Assembly (NCBI RefSeq): GCF_016599855.1
Contig: NZ_CP067041.1
Coordinates: 6,076,001-6,140,000 of the forward strand
Direction of reading: 5' to 3'
Length of the DNA stretch: 64,000 nucleotides
Source of the DNA: Bradyrhizobium diazoefficiens
GTDB taxonomy: Bacteria > Pseudomonadota > Alphaproteobacteria > Rhizobiales > Xanthobacteraceae
In this document: positions 21,167 through 29,924 of the stretch, piece after piece
How the letters are laid out: the number at the start of each line of letters is the position of its first letter
Position numbering within the stretch: position 1 is the first letter of the stretch
Notes under the pieces: generated by a model
What the model saw: the letters and a program-made list of their open reading frames with translations, nothing else
What the model was told of the DNA's origin: nothing
Databases searched by the model: none
Program-made: the position numbers and the translations under genes

Positions 21167-22489
21167 TTACTGCGCCTGCCCGTTGGTTTGAGTGCTGTGA
21201 TCGAGATAGGACAGTGCCAGCTTGAGCTGGGCGTCATCGGGTTTGCCGATCAGTTCCGCCTTGATCGGCGGTGAAGAGATCGGCTTGGCCTGCCCCGCTT
21301 GCGCCTGCGCCGGTCCGCCGTTGAGCGACCCCGGATTGGCAAGTGCCCCGGTCAACGAGCTCTCCCGGAGCACGACGCCGCCCGCGATCTGCTGCTCCTT
21401 CGGCGCCTCGGCAACGACGTCGGGCGCAATGCCTTCATCCTGGATCGAGCGTCCGGACGGCGTGTAATAGAGCGCCGTCGTCAACCTGACCGCACCGTGT
21501 CCCTTGAGCGGAATCAGGGTTTGCACCGATCCTTTGCCAAAACTCTGCGTGCCCATCACCTTGGCGCGTTGACGGTCCTGCAAAGCTCCGGCAACGATTT
21601 CAGAGGCAGAGGCGGAAGCGCCGTTGATGAGCACCACGATCGGAACGCCGGCAAGCATGTCACCATGGGCGGGTGCGTTAAAGCTTCGGTTCTCGCTGGC
21701 ATCCCGCCCACGGATGCTCACGACCGTGCCGCCGTCGAGCAGGTCGCCTGAGACATCGATCGCGGCCTTCAAAAGTCCGCCCGGATCGTTGCGCAGATCG
21801 AGCACAAGTCCTTTCAGCTTGCCATTGGACTTGCGCTGGAGATTCTGTATGGCGTTTTTGAATCCGGCGGAGGTGTCTTCGCCGAACTGGCTGACGCGAA
21901 TATAGCCGACGCCATCCGGCTCCAGGTTCGACTTGACCGATTCCACATTGATGATTTCCCGCGTCAACGTGACGTCCAGCGGCTCCTGCTTGCCGCGAAG
22001 CAGCGTCAGCGTCACGCTCGAACCGGGATCGCCACGCAACACCGCGACCACCTTGCTCAGAGGCATGCCACGTGCGCTGGCATGATCGATCAGCAGGATC
22101 TGGTCACCCGGCTCGATCCCGGCCCGCGCCGCAGGCGTGCCGTCGATCGGCGAAATCACCTTCGGCAAACCATCCTGTTCGCTGATCTGGATGCCCAGCC
22201 CGCCGAACCGGCCGGCCATGTCGGCCTGGGACTGCTTGAATTCCCCTTCGTCCATGTAGTCGGAGTGTGGGTCGAGGCGGTTGAGCATGCCCTTGAGCAC
22301 GTCATTGGTCAGCTCGTCCGAACTGATCGGATGGACGTAAGCGCGATGCACGAGCTGAACGACGCTCGCGATCAGGCCAAGCTCGGCGACGTCGGGGTCG
22401 TCGCGCTGCATGGCGATGGCAGTGACGAGGGGAACGGCGACGAGACAGGCGCAGAGAGAGGTCGCGATCAGCAGGCGGGCTTTTGTCAT
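21167..22489 (-). CDS. S41-family carboxy-terminal processing protease (CtpA type)
   Basis: A 440-residue periplasmic serine protease with an N-terminal signal/anchor (to about residue 27), a PDZ domain (about 95-180, GLGIQISEQDGLPKVIS) and the S41 catalytic core. The dyad is visible: Ser in GASASASE and Lys in SFGKGS, 25 residues apart as in CtpA and Prc (Ser295 and Lys320, counted from the first of two ATGs). A Gln/Pro-rich tail follows. Such proteases trim or degrade envelope proteins. It is a single gene; an NlpI-like adaptor is not adjacent. Confidence 0.95.
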   Translation of the reverse strand: MTKARLLIATSLCACLVAVPLVTAIAMQRDDPDVAELGLIASVVQLVHRAYVHPISSDELTNDVLKGMLNRLDPHSDYMDEGEFKQSQADMAGRFGGLGIQISEQDGLPKVISPIDGTPAARAGIEPGDQILLIDHASARGMPLSKVVAVLRGDPGSSVTLTLLRGKQEPLDVTLTREIINVESVKSNLEPDGVGYIRVSQFGEDTSAGFKNAIQNLQRKSNGKLKGLVLDLRNDPGGLLKAAIDVSGDLLDGGTVVSIRGRDASENRSFNAPAHGDMLAGVPIVVLINGASASASEIVAGALQDRQRAKVMGTQSFGKGSVQTLIPLKGHGAVRLTTALYYTPSGRSIQDEGIAPDVVAEAPKEQQIAGGVVLRESSLTGALANPGSLNGGPAQAQAGQAKPISSPPIKAELIGKPDDAQLKLALSYLDHSTQTNGQAQ

Positions 22490-22654
22490 CATGGGCCTCG
22501 GTTCGCAGGAGTGGATGGCGCGGAGGCGCGCCCGACATGCGCGGGCGACGGCAGGACGGGCCTACCCCTCCACTTCAATGAACGCAAATCGCCGCCGGAC
22601 GTTTCAGCCGGCCTGTTCCCTCAGCGCCGTGACGACGAGCCCGGATGCTGTGGC

Positions 22655-22697
22655 CGAAAAACGAAACCGCCCGCCTGCGGGGTGCGCAGGCGGGCGG
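22655..22697 (-). terminator. Terminator after the DUF2852 gene
   Basis: A 12-bp stem CCGCCCGCCTGC (22667-22678) / GCAGGCGGGCGG (22686-22697). On the minus strand it is followed by TTTCGTTTTTCGG, a good terminator for the upstream DUF2852 gene. Confidence 0.85.
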
Positions 22698-22763
22698 CTC
22701 GGGGCCATCAGGACTTTGGGGGCATGCGCCTGAAGGCTTTGAGAGATATCAGGCGTTGTTAGA

Positions 22764-23252
22764 TCAGCCTTGCGGCTGGTCATTCGGCGGCTGGGTCGGG
22801 CGCGTCTTGTGCTGCGCCATGAACTGGTCGAACTCTTCCTTGTCCTTGGCGTGACGCAGACGATCGAGGAAGTTCTTGAACTCGACCTGCTCTTCCTCGA
22901 GACGCCGCAGCGTTTCCGAGCGGTATTCATCGAACGCGCGGTTGCCGGAGGACGGCGGGCCGAAGCCAAAGCCGAAGCCGCGGCGCTCCATGCGGTCGCG
23001 CATCCGCTCCATCTTGTACTGCATCCGCTCCATCTTGTTCTGCCATCGATCCTGGTGGCTCCAGCACGACATTCTTCTGCTCCCGAGTGTGAAAAAGAGA
23101 AGGGCAAGTCCGATCGGCCACCAGATGATGAAGCCGAGGATGGTCACGGCAATCCAGCCAGGATGCCACGGGGTATCGAGCATGTGGGGCCGCTCGTACT
23201 GTTGCTGGTCAGAGGGGCCGCGCCAGCGATTGACATCAGCGGTGTAGGCCAT
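22764..23252 (-). CDS. DUF2852 domain protein
   Basis: A 162-residue protein. One transmembrane helix (about 32-55, HPGWIAVTILGFIIWWPIGLALLFF) is followed by a Met/Arg/Glu-rich amphipathic region (KMERMQYKMERMRDRMERR) and a C-terminal coiled-coil segment FDEYRSETLRRLEEEQVEF. This layout defines DUF2852, an alphaproteobacterial family of unknown function. A palindromic operator lies 35 bases upstream of the start, and a second copy overlaps the start of the neighbouring tetR gene, so the TetR protein probably represses it. Confidence 0.88.
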   Translation of the reverse strand: MAYTADVNRWRGPSDQQQYERPHMLDTPWHPGWIAVTILGFIIWWPIGLALLFFTLGSRRMSCWSHQDRWQNKMERMQYKMERMRDRMERRGFGFGFGPPSSGNRAFDEYRSETLRRLEEEQVEFKNFLDRLRHAKDKEEFDQFMAQHKTRPTQPPNDQPQG

Positions 23253-23287
23253 TTCCCTTCTCCATCACGGCATCAGCGCCGTTGTGA

Positions 23288-23306
23288 ATGTAAATAACAT
23301 TTACAT
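23288..23306. promoter_or_regulatory. TetR operator in front of the DUF2852 gene
   Basis: ATGTAAA-TAACA-TTTACAT is a perfect 7-5-7 inverted repeat, 35 bases upstream of the DUF2852 start. The same design, ATGTGAA-CGACC-TTTACAT, overlaps the start codon of the adjacent tetR gene at 24112-24132, which argues for one regulator binding both. Confidence 0.72.
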
Positions 23307-23373
23307 AGCTAGACCATCCCATGATTTTGTCAAGCTGGGCGCCTGACACGCCCGCGTGATTATTTGCGTAACT

Positions 23374-24114
23374 TTATTTCGGTTTGCCCCAGGGCCCGCC
23401 CGGCGGCATCGCCGAACCGGAGGGAGCCTCCGGCGGCACCGGCGGCGGCTCGGCGCTTTTCGCCTGCGGACGGCGGTCGGTTGAGAATCCGAGCCCGCGC
23501 AGATAGATCAGTACCTCGGCTTCGAGCAATTCATCCGGCGACATCGGCAGTTTTCGTCGCGCGGCATCACCACGCGAGAACAGCGAGGCGACGCCATGCG
23601 CCATCGACCAGATGTGCAGCGCCATCATCATCGCCGGCGGACGCGGCGTACCCGGCGGGGCGAGCGCCGCAAGGCGCTCTGCGGCAGCGCGAATGACGTT
23701 GAAAGCTCGTTCGCTTGCGGCCTGGAGCGCGGCATTGGCATCGACGGGAAGGCCGGATTCGAACATCGCGTTGTAGAAGGCGGGTTCCTCGCGGGCGAAA
23801 GCGAGATAGGCCCGGCCGACGCGTTCGAACGCGGTGACGGTGTCGGGGCGTCCGTCGTCCCAGGCCGCGGTCAGCCGCGCCTCGAATTGCTCGAAGCCGC
23901 GCTGGGCGATCGACGACAACAGCTCGTCACGGTCGCGAAAATGCCGGTAAGGCGCCGCCGCGCTGACGCCGGCCATGCGCGCGGCATCGGCAAAGGTGAA
24001 GCCGGCCGCGCCTTTCTCGGCAATCAGCCCGAGGGCAGCCTGCAACAGGGCTTCCTTCAAATTGCCGTGGTGATAGCCGCGCTCGGCGCGGCGCTGCTCC
24101 TTGCGCCAGCTCAT
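23374..24114 (-). CDS. TetR/AcrR-family repressor
   Basis: A 246-residue regulator. The N-terminal helix-turn-helix reads LGLIAEKGAAGFTFADAARMAGVSAAAPYRHFRDRDEL (residues about 28-65), and the ligand domain continues with a WHG-type C-terminus (FYNAMFESGLP). A Pro-rich tail (PPPVPPEAPSGSAMPPGGPW) ends the protein. An imperfect operator covers its own start codon, predicting autorepression, and a second site controls the downstream DUF2852 gene, in the same orientation 121 bases away. The ligand is unknown. Confidence 0.92.
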   Translation of the reverse strand: MSWRKEQRRAERGYHHGNLKEALLQAALGLIAEKGAAGFTFADAARMAGVSAAAPYRHFRDRDELLSSIAQRGFEQFEARLTAAWDDGRPDTVTAFERVGRAYLAFAREEPAFYNAMFESGLPVDANAALQAASERAFNVIRAAAERLAALAPPGTPRPPAMMMALHIWSMAHGVASLFSRGDAARRKLPMSPDELLEAEVLIYLRGLGFSTDRRPQAKSAEPPPVPPEAPSGSAMPPGGPWGKPK

Positions 24115-24132
24115 GTGAACGACCTTTACATG
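24112..24132. promoter_or_regulatory. Operator overlapping the tetR start codon
   Basis: CATGTGAA-CGACC-TTTACATG, 8-5-8 with one mismatch. Its left edge includes the tetR initiation codon, so bound repressor would block early transcription or initiation. It matches the site at 23288-23306 in half-site sequence and spacing. Confidence 0.68.
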
Positions 24133-24163
24133 AGCCGGCGGTGAAGGTCACTAGCCCCTCACC

Positions 24164-24265
24164 GTCATTCCGGGGCGACGCGTCAGCGTCGAACTACGGT
24201 GCGCCCTTGCGCACCTGAGAATCTCGAGATTCCGGGTTCGGTCCTGCGGACCGCCCCGGAATGAC
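24164..24265. repeat. Intergenic palindromic repeat, family 3
   Basis: The ends are GTCATTCCGGGGCG (from 24164) and CGCCCCGGAATGAC (to 24265), perfect inverted copies. The interior has further short inverted pieces, GGTGCGC/GCGCACC and GAATCTC/GAGATTC. It lies between tetR and a YCII-family gene and resembles repeats widespread in Bradyrhizobium intergenic DNA. Confidence 0.65.
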
Positions 24266-24274
24266 GCAGCAGCC

Positions 24275-24637
24275 CTAGCCGCCCGGGATCGGCAGCACCG
24301 GCATGATCTCGACGCGCTCGCCGGGGAAGATCGCAAAATGCGGGTGGTTCTCGAACATCTTGGCGGCCGCCTCGTGCGAGGCGGCGCGGACGACCGTGAA
24401 GGCGCCCATCTCGTTGGCGATGTCGGCGACGCCCGTGCCGTCGACCCGCTTGGTCTTGCCGAGCGGACCGCCCATGGCCTGGATCGCACCCTGGTGTTTC
24501 TCGACCCAGCCCTTCCAGGCCGCCATGCCCTCCATCTCCTTCGCCTTGCGCTCGGCGTCGGACATCGCATTCCACGCAGCCCATTTCGGACTGTTCTTGC
24601 TGCCGAGGAAGACGGCGAGATAGGTATCGGTGCTCAT
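24275..24637 (-). CDS. YCII-related protein
   Basis: A 120-residue protein of the YCII/DGPF-related group: YLAVFLGSKNSPKWAAWNAMS at the start, an alternating pattern of strands and helices, and AAKMFENHPHFAIFPGERVEIMPVL at the end, as in members annotated with DUF1330-like or YCII folds. No catalytic residues are assigned for this group. It is 60 bases downstream of a second YCII/DGPF gene and probably cotranscribed. The family commonly neighbours ECF sigma factors; one is 5 kb away at 28630-29924. Confidence 0.75.
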   Translation of the reverse strand: MSTDTYLAVFLGSKNSPKWAAWNAMSDAERKAKEMEGMAAWKGWVEKHQGAIQAMGGPLGKTKRVDGTGVADIANEMGAFTVVRAASHEAAAKMFENHPHFAIFPGERVEIMPVLPIPGG

Positions 24638-24696
24638 CGGTTTTCTCCCTTGTTGATGGATTTGACGAAGCCGCGAAGGTTCCGCGGCCCTTTCGG

Positions 24697-25101
24697 CTAG
24701 TTCTTCAGGTTTTCGAAGCCGGCAGCGGCCGTCTGCACGTCAGGCGGAAAGTCGGACATTTCCTGCACCTGGCGGATCTCGATGATTTCGTTCGGCGAGG
24801 CGGGGCACCGCGTCGCCCATGCGATCGCCTCGTCGCGCGATCCGACTTCAATCATCCAATAGCCGCCGAGCACTTCCTTGGCTTCCGCGAAGGGGCCGTC
24901 GGTCACGACAGGCGCGCCGGTCGCAAACGAGACGCGGGCGCCCGTCGATGGCGGATGCAGGCCGTCCAGCGTGATCAACACGCCGGCATCGTTCAGGGCC
25001 TCATTGTAGCGCATCATCGCGGCGACACGTTCGGGATCGAGTTGCACGTCCGCCGGCGCGCCCTCATAGCCGAGCGGGATCATCAGCATCATGAATCGCA
25101 T
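24697..25101 (-). CDS. YCII/DGPF family protein
   Basis: A 134-residue protein. The start MRFMMLMIPLGYEG is typical of the DGPF subgroup, and VVTDGPFAEAKEVLGGYWMIEV contains the defining Asp-Gly-Pro-Phe. The ATG at 25101 is chosen because an upstream in-frame extension would not align with the family. Members form small ferredoxin-like dimers, some with weak lyase activity; a biochemical role here is unknown. It precedes the other YCII gene. Confidence 0.9.
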   Translation of the reverse strand: MRFMMLMIPLGYEGAPADVQLDPERVAAMMRYNEALNDAGVLITLDGLHPPSTGARVSFATGAPVVTDGPFAEAKEVLGGYWMIEVGSRDEAIAWATRCPASPNEIIEIRQVQEMSDFPPDVQTAAAGFENLKN

Positions 25102-25392
25102 GCGGTTCCTCACTAGCCTCATCGTTGCACATTGCGGGCGGGGCTCGCAAAGCCCTGCCACGGAATGGCGGGAGATCGGCGGGCCACCAGACCCGCGCTC
25201 CCTTCTAAGACGAACAACTTCCTACGAGGTCGACACGGTTTTGAAAATTATTTCGGAGGTCATTGCGGTGCGTCCGCAGCAAAGAATCTCCCGCGGAAAT
25301 TATGTCGGCGCCAAATTCCAATCGCTCATAGTGGTCCCTTGCGCGGGGCCGGCTAAACTGTCATGCCGCGAGCCCAAGCAAAGGACCGCGTC

Positions 25393-26181
25393 ATGACCTC
25401 CTCCCCCGCCAAAGTCGTCCTCGTGACCGGCGCCGCGCGAGGGATCGGGCTGGCGACGGCGAAGCGCTTCCTCACCGAAGGGTGGCGCGTGGCGCTGCTC
25501 GATATCGCGGGAGAGCTGCAGGCGAGCGCGGCAGCCGCACTGAAGAATCCCGACAACACGTTGGCGATCACCTGCGACGTGTCCGACGCAGCCGCCGTCG
25601 GAGCTGCGATGGCCGCGGTGATGAACCGGTTCGGCCGGCTCGACGCGCTCGTCAACAATGCCGGCATCGCCGTGTTTGCGCCCGCGCTGGAGACCAGCGA
25701 GGCCGATTGGAACAGGATCATAGCGGTCAATCTCACTGGCCCGTTCCTCTGCACCAAGACGGCCGCGCCGCTGATGCGCGAGCAGGGCGGCGGCGCCATC
25801 GTCAACATCACCTCGATTTCGGCCGTGCGCGCCTCGACGCTGCGTTCGGCCTACGGCACCAGCAAGGCCGGGCTCGCGCATCTCACCAAGCAGCTCGCGG
25901 TCGAGCTCGCCTCGCTCAACATCCGCGTCAACGCGGTTGCGCCGGGGCCGGTCGATACCGCGATGGCGAAGCGGGTGCACAGCAAGGAGATCCGCGCCGA
26001 CTATCACGATGCCATCCCGCTCAACCGCTATGGCCTCGAGGAGGAACTCGCGGAGGCGATCTACTTTCTGTGCTCCGAGCGCGCGAGCTACATCACCGGT
26101 CAAATTTTGGCCGTTGATGGCGGCTTCGATGCGGCAGGCATCGGCCTGCCGACACTGCGCGGCGAACGGCGCAACGGGTAA
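25393..26181 (+). CDS. Short-chain dehydrogenase/reductase
   Basis: A 262-residue classical SDR, NAD(P)-dependent. The cofactor motif TGAARGIG is near residue 12, NNAG near 88, the catalytic Ser in ITSIS and the Tyr-x3-Lys in YGTSKAG near 155. The start at 25393 (MTSSPAKVV) is placed by the usual distance to the glycine motif; the upstream ATG at 25363 is possible. Substrate unknown; single gene. Confidence 0.92.
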   Translation: MTSSPAKVVLVTGAARGIGLATAKRFLTEGWRVALLDIAGELQASAAAALKNPDNTLAITCDVSDAAAVGAAMAAVMNRFGRLDALVNNAGIAVFAPALETSEADWNRIIAVNLTGPFLCTKTAAPLMREQGGGAIVNITSISAVRASTLRSAYGTSKAGLAHLTKQLAVELASLNIRVNAVAPGPVDTAMAKRVHSKEIRADYHDAIPLNRYGLEEELAEAIYFLCSERASYITGQILAVDGGFDAAGIGLPTLRGERRNG

Positions 26182-26191
26182 ACACGGGATT

Positions 26192-26282
26192 TATGGGTGG
26201 GCAAAGGCGTGACGCGCCGTGCCCACCATCGTTCCAGACCAGCGGTGGCAGTGGTGGGCACGCTACGCTTTGCCCACCCTAC
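26192..26282. repeat. Dispersed intergenic palindromic repeat, family 1 copy B
   Basis: Same unit as 875-964: GGGTGGGCAAAGGC at the left, GTGCCCACCATCG and GGTGGGCACGCTACG inside, and TTTGCCCACCCTA at the right. It sits just after the SDR gene. Confidence 0.72.
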
Positions 26283-26306
26283 AGGATCGAATGTGTGGAG
26301 TGCTCG

Positions 26307-26744
26307 ATGAGACGCATCACCGTCGTCAAAGCCCTGATGCTGGCAACCGCGCTGCTCGCTTCCGTCCCGGCCAAGGCCGAGATCCGCATCATCCAGAGTC
26401 CCGGCGGGCAGGTCGGACCGTTCCTCGATCTGTTCGAGAAAGTGCGCGAGAGCGGCGAGCGCGTCGTGATCGACGGCCCCTGCCTGTCGGCCTGCACACT
26501 GGTGCTCAGCATCGTGCCGGGCGAGCGCATCTGCGTCACCAAGCGCGCCGTGCTCGGCTTCCATGCCGCGCGTTCGGTCGACCGGCGCGGGCGTCTCTAT
26601 GCCGAGCCCGAAGCATCTGAAGCCGTGCTCGAAGCCTATCCCGGCCCGGTCCGCGACTGGATCAGCCGCCGCGGCGGTCTCACCTCACGGTTGCTCTTGT
26701 TGAGAGGGCGAGATCTCGCCGCGATCTATCCGCGCTGCCGGTGA
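26307..26744 (+). CDS. Small periplasmic ClpP/crotonase-like protein
   Basis: A 145-residue protein with a signal peptide ending AKA at about residue 23. The body has QSPGGQVGPFLDLFEKVRESGERVVIDGPCLSAC, where G-P-C-L-S-A-C looks like the Ser-containing turn of a ClpP-like fold (COG3904-type predicted periplasmic proteins). The Ser in LSAC could be a nucleophile and the two Cys could form a disulfide, but the rest of a catalytic triad is not visible. The start at 26307 (MRRITVV) is chosen for the signal peptide. Function unknown. Confidence 0.68.
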   Translation: MRRITVVKALMLATALLASVPAKAEIRIIQSPGGQVGPFLDLFEKVRESGERVVIDGPCLSACTLVLSIVPGERICVTKRAVLGFHAARSVDRRGRLYAEPEASEAVLEAYPGPVRDWISRRGGLTSRLLLLRGRDLAAIYPRCR

Positions 26745-26786
26745 CAATTCGGCGCGGCGATGTGCGCGTCACAAGCTGGCTATCTT

Positions 26787-26882
26787 CTAGTGGAAGGCAA
26801 TCTGGATCATCGGCGCAAGCTTCATGCTGGCGCAGATCAGCATTCCCCACAGAGCAAAATTGATTTGTAGCGCCGCCGCCAT
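26787..26882 (-). CDS. Small 31-residue hydrophobic protein
   Basis: A short minus-strand frame: MAAALQINFALWGMLICASM followed by KLAPMIQIAFH. It has a very good ribosome binding site (GGAAGGGAG, 5-13 bases upstream) and a single hydrophobic stretch that could be a membrane helix. It is the only coding signal in the 397-base gap between 26744 and 27142. No family is recognised; could be a chance frame. Confidence 0.45.
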   Translation of the reverse strand: MAAALQINFALWGMLICASMKLAPMIQIAFH

Positions 26883-27141
26883 CGGTCGCTCCCTTCCAAG
26901 TCACGCCCACCCTATTTTGTAGGTATTGTGAAATAAACTAGCGATTCGGGCGCGAGGTGCACAGCCTAATCTTGCGCCAGTTGTTGTGCGATGCAGTCCG
27001 CTTCGTGTCACAAAGCCGCTCGCGCTGTTCTGGCAGAATGGAACGAGAGCAGGAATCTCCATTCGGCCATACCCGCGACGTCGTTTTCCCTCAAGTCCCG
27101 CGTAAGTGTCGCGATGCAATGTTTTCCACGCGGATTCCGGC

Positions 27142-27489
27142 ATGGCTCGACAGATTCTCGTCTTGCTCAGTTTTTGCGCAGCGCTCGCGGGATGCGCGGC
27201 GGCGCCGGCGGCGGAGCGTCGCCCAATCGCATGGGACGGACTCGGTCAGGACCCCAATCGTCCCACCGCCGCAAAACGGCGCCTTGCCAATCACCCACCG
27301 CCGGAGAGCGATCCCAATCTGGAGCCGCAAAGGGTGCTCGCCACGTTACGCCCCTACTCCGACGCATGGTGGGCCGTTCACGGCGAGATCGAGGACGAGA
27401 ACGACAGGCAGCTCGGCTCCAAGCTCGTGATCTGTCGCAGCTGCGTGATGCAGCCGCCGGCCGAGGACGTGACCGGATCGATTCGCTGA
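27142..27489 (+). CDS. Small putative lipoprotein
   Basis: A 115-residue protein whose signal peptide ends LAGC at about residue 17, a good lipobox. The mature part is hydrophilic, with WDGLGQDPNRP near its start and a conserved-looking Cys-x2-Cys (ICRSCVMQ) near the C-terminus. No domain is recognised. The start at 27142 (MARQILVLL) gives the signal peptide. A 9-bp hairpin (27501-27527) separates it from the convergent VOC gene. Confidence 0.7.
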   Translation: MARQILVLLSFCAALAGCAAAPAAERRPIAWDGLGQDPNRPTAAKRRLANHPPPESDPNLEPQRVLATLRPYSDAWWAVHGEIEDENDRQLGSKLVICRSCVMQPPAEDVTGSIR

Positions 27490-27561
27490 GGCGGCGCGCC
27501 TCCTCTCTCGCGGCATTGGAGAGAGGAAGCCGCAGCTCAGTGCGTCAGCCGGCCGTCGTGC

Positions 27562-27975
27562 TCACATGCCTTCGGCCGGACAGTTCACCATCCAGGGAAT
27601 GCCGAACTTGTCGACGCACATGCCAAAGCCCTTGGCCCAGAACGTCTTGCTGAAGGGCATGGTGACGGCTCCGCCGTCGGCGAGCGCATTGAACTTGCGC
27701 TCGCCCTCCTCGGGGTCCGCGATAGTAAGCGAGATCGAAAAGCCCTGGGGCTTTTGAGCATGCTCGGACGGCGCGTCGGATGCCATCAACACGCTACCGT
27801 CGGGCAGCGACATCCGCGCATGCATGATCGTCTTCTCGCGACCGGGCGCACTCGGCATATCCGCCGGCGCCTCCGAAGCGCGTATCATGGCGTCGATCTT
27901 GCCGCCGAGCACCTTGGCGTAATGGTTGAATGCCGCTTCGCAAGTGTCCTGATAGAACAGATAGGGATTGAGCAT
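27562..27975 (-). CDS. VOC family protein (PhnB/3-demethylubiquinone-like)
   Basis: A 137-residue glyoxalase-fold protein of the PhnB type: LNPYLFYQDTCEAAFNHYAKVLGG at the N-terminus, HARMSLPDGSVLMASDA in the middle and a final WGKGFGMCVDKFGIPWMV-like strand (here WAKGFGMCVDKFGIPW). Its metal ligands are not certain. The gene is followed in the same direction by nothing close and preceded by the SRPBCC gene (38 bases upstream), so the two are likely cotranscribed. Both families are common beside ECF sigma factors. Confidence 0.9.
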   Translation of the reverse strand: MLNPYLFYQDTCEAAFNHYAKVLGGKIDAMIRASEAPADMPSAPGREKTIMHARMSLPDGSVLMASDAPSEHAQKPQGFSISLTIADPEEGERKFNALADGGAVTMPFSKTFWAKGFGMCVDKFGIPWMVNCPAEGM

Positions 27976-28013
27976 CGCTTTTCTCCTTTGTTTCCTCGGT
28001 GCAGTCAGCCGTG

Positions 28014-28550
28014 TTACTTCTCGGTGAGCTTCTTCAGGCTGGTGAGGCCGGCCTCAAAGTCCTTGCCGATCATGGTGTCCATGTTGACGAAGACCTGCAT
28101 CAGCTTGGACATGAAGGGAGCCGGACCATACATCGCCCATGTGACCAGTGTGGCATCGCCTTGCGGCACAAAGGTGAACTCGGCGGTGTTGTTCCCCTCG
28201 AGGGGACGCTCGAAATCGAGCTTGATGCGCAGTTTTGACGGCGCATTCGCCTCGAGGATCTCCATGTGGCCGGCGCCGACATTGTTGTTCCCGTCCCAGG
28301 CATAGGTCGCGCCCCTCCCAGCCGCGGTTCCTCCGAAAGTGCGCTTCATGGCGGGGTCGCGCCCTTCATAGGGCGACCAGTTGGTCCAGACGTGGAAATC
28401 GGCGACCAGCGGATAGATCGCCTCGGCCGGCGCCTTCAGCGCGACCGAGCGCTCGACACGGAAGGTGTCGGGTTTTGTCAAAGCGAAGACGAGAACCGCG
28501 GCGACGCCGACGGCGAGCACGACAGCGACAATGGCAATGGCTTTCAGCAT
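28014..28550 (-). CDS. SRPBCC-family protein with N-terminal membrane anchor
   Basis: A 178-residue START/SRPBCC-fold protein. The N-terminal 26 residues form a membrane anchor or signal (MLKAIAIVAVVLAVGVAAVL). The domain then runs VERSVALKAPAEAIYPLVADFHVWTNWSPYEGRDP to the terminal helix DFEAGLTSLKKL. These folds bind hydrophobic ligands; the ligand is unknown. It is upstream of, and probably cotranscribed with, the VOC gene. Confidence 0.85.
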   Translation of the reverse strand: MLKAIAIVAVVLAVGVAAVLVFALTKPDTFRVERSVALKAPAEAIYPLVADFHVWTNWSPYEGRDPAMKRTFGGTAAGRGATYAWDGNNNVGAGHMEILEANAPSKLRIKLDFERPLEGNNTAEFTFVPQGDATLVTWAMYGPAPFMSKLMQVFVNMDTMIGKDFEAGLTSLKKLTEK

Positions 28551-28629
28551 GAATGGCTCCCCTGGATACGGGTTTAAGACGAAGGAGCCGGGCTGGGGCC
28601 GACACGTGACGGCAGGATTTTTTTGACGG

Positions 28630-29924
28630 TCACTTCGCCTTCGCACCCTGCCGGGCGCCGCCACCCTTCGGCTGGCTGTCCCGGATCAGGCGATCGATGT
28701 GCATGCGGATATGGGCCGCCTCGGCCGAGGTGTTGGCGAGCGCGATGGCGCGGTCGAAGGCGATGCGGGATTCGTCATTGCGGCCGAGCTGCATCAGGAA
28801 GGCGCCGCGCACGCCGTAGAAATGGAAATAGTTGGCGAGTTTTGGCGCCAGCGGCTCGATCAGGTCGAGCGCGGCTTGCGGCCCGCGCACCTTGGAGACC
28901 GCGACGGCGCGGTTGAGCGTCACCACCGGCGAGGGCTGCACCACCTCCAGCGCGCCGTAGAGCAGGTCGATCTGGGCCCAATCGGTCTCATCCGGCGTCG
29001 TTGCGCGCGCATGCAGCGCGGCGATCGCCGCCTGGATCTGATAGGGACCGCTGCGGCGATGGCGCATCGCCTTGTCGATCAGCGCGAGGCCTTCCGCGAT
29101 CATCGTACGGTTCCACAGCGAGCGGTCCTGGTCATCCAGCAGGATCAGCGAGCCGTCTTCGGCAAAGCGCGCGGCGCTGCGGGCGTGCTGCAACAGGATC
29201 AGCGCGGTGAGCCCCATGATCTCGGGCTCGCTCTGGAATAGCCGCAGCAGCAGCCGCGCCAGCCGGATCGCCTCCTCGCAGAGCGGCTTCCTGATCTCGG
29301 CGGTGTCGCCGCTCGCCGAATAGCCCTCATTGAAGTCCGGTAGATCATCGCGGCGACGCCGGCGAGACGTTCGGAACGCTCGATTGGGCCGGGTGTTTCG
29401 AACGGCGTCCCGGCTTCGCCGACCTTGGCCTTGGCACGGGTGATGCGCTGCTCCATCGCGGCTTCCGAAACCAGGAAGGCGCGCGCGATCTGCTTCACGG
29501 TGAGGCCCGAGACGATGCGCAATGCCAACGCGATCTGTTGCGTCGCCGGCAGCTGCGGATGGCAGCAGATGAACATCAGCCGCAGGATGTCGTCGCGGTA
29601 GTGCGAACCATCGAGCCGCTCGGCGAGCGCGCCCTCGGCATCGTCGAGATCGGAAATCGCCTGGTCGTCCTCCGGCAGCGGCTGCTGCTTGCGGGTGCGG
29701 CGCACCTCGTCGATCGCGACGTTGCGGCCGACCATGATCAGCCAGGCCGCGGGATCGCGCGGCGGTCCGTTCTGCGGCCAGGTTTTGAGCGCGCGCAGGC
29801 AGGCGTTCTGGAATGCCTCCTCGGCCGTGTCGAGATCGCGGAAATAGCGCAGCAGCGCGCCCACTGCCTGAGGTCGCGCCGAGGTCAGCGCAGTCTCGAT
29901 CCAGGCGGTGTCGGCCTCGCTCAC
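28630..29924 (-). pseudogene. ECF42-type sigma factor with DUF6596 domain, frameshifted
   Basis: The sigma region 2 (LRYFRDLDTAEEAFQNACLRALKTWP) and region 4 (VSGLTVKQIARAFLVSEAAMEQRI) are intact in one frame as far as AAMIYRTS. The expected continuation, FNEGYSASGDTAEIRKPLCEEAIRL, appears in another frame starting at about 29334, and reads to a normal stop at 28630 (DUF6596 and TPR-like tail). Restoring one base near the CCGG at 29337-29340 gives MIYR-x-FNEGYSA, the standard family sequence. So it is a real one-base deletion or a sequencing error. The start overlaps the stop of the DGPF gene by four bases (ATGA), the usual DGPF-ECF42 pairing. Confidence 0.82.
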
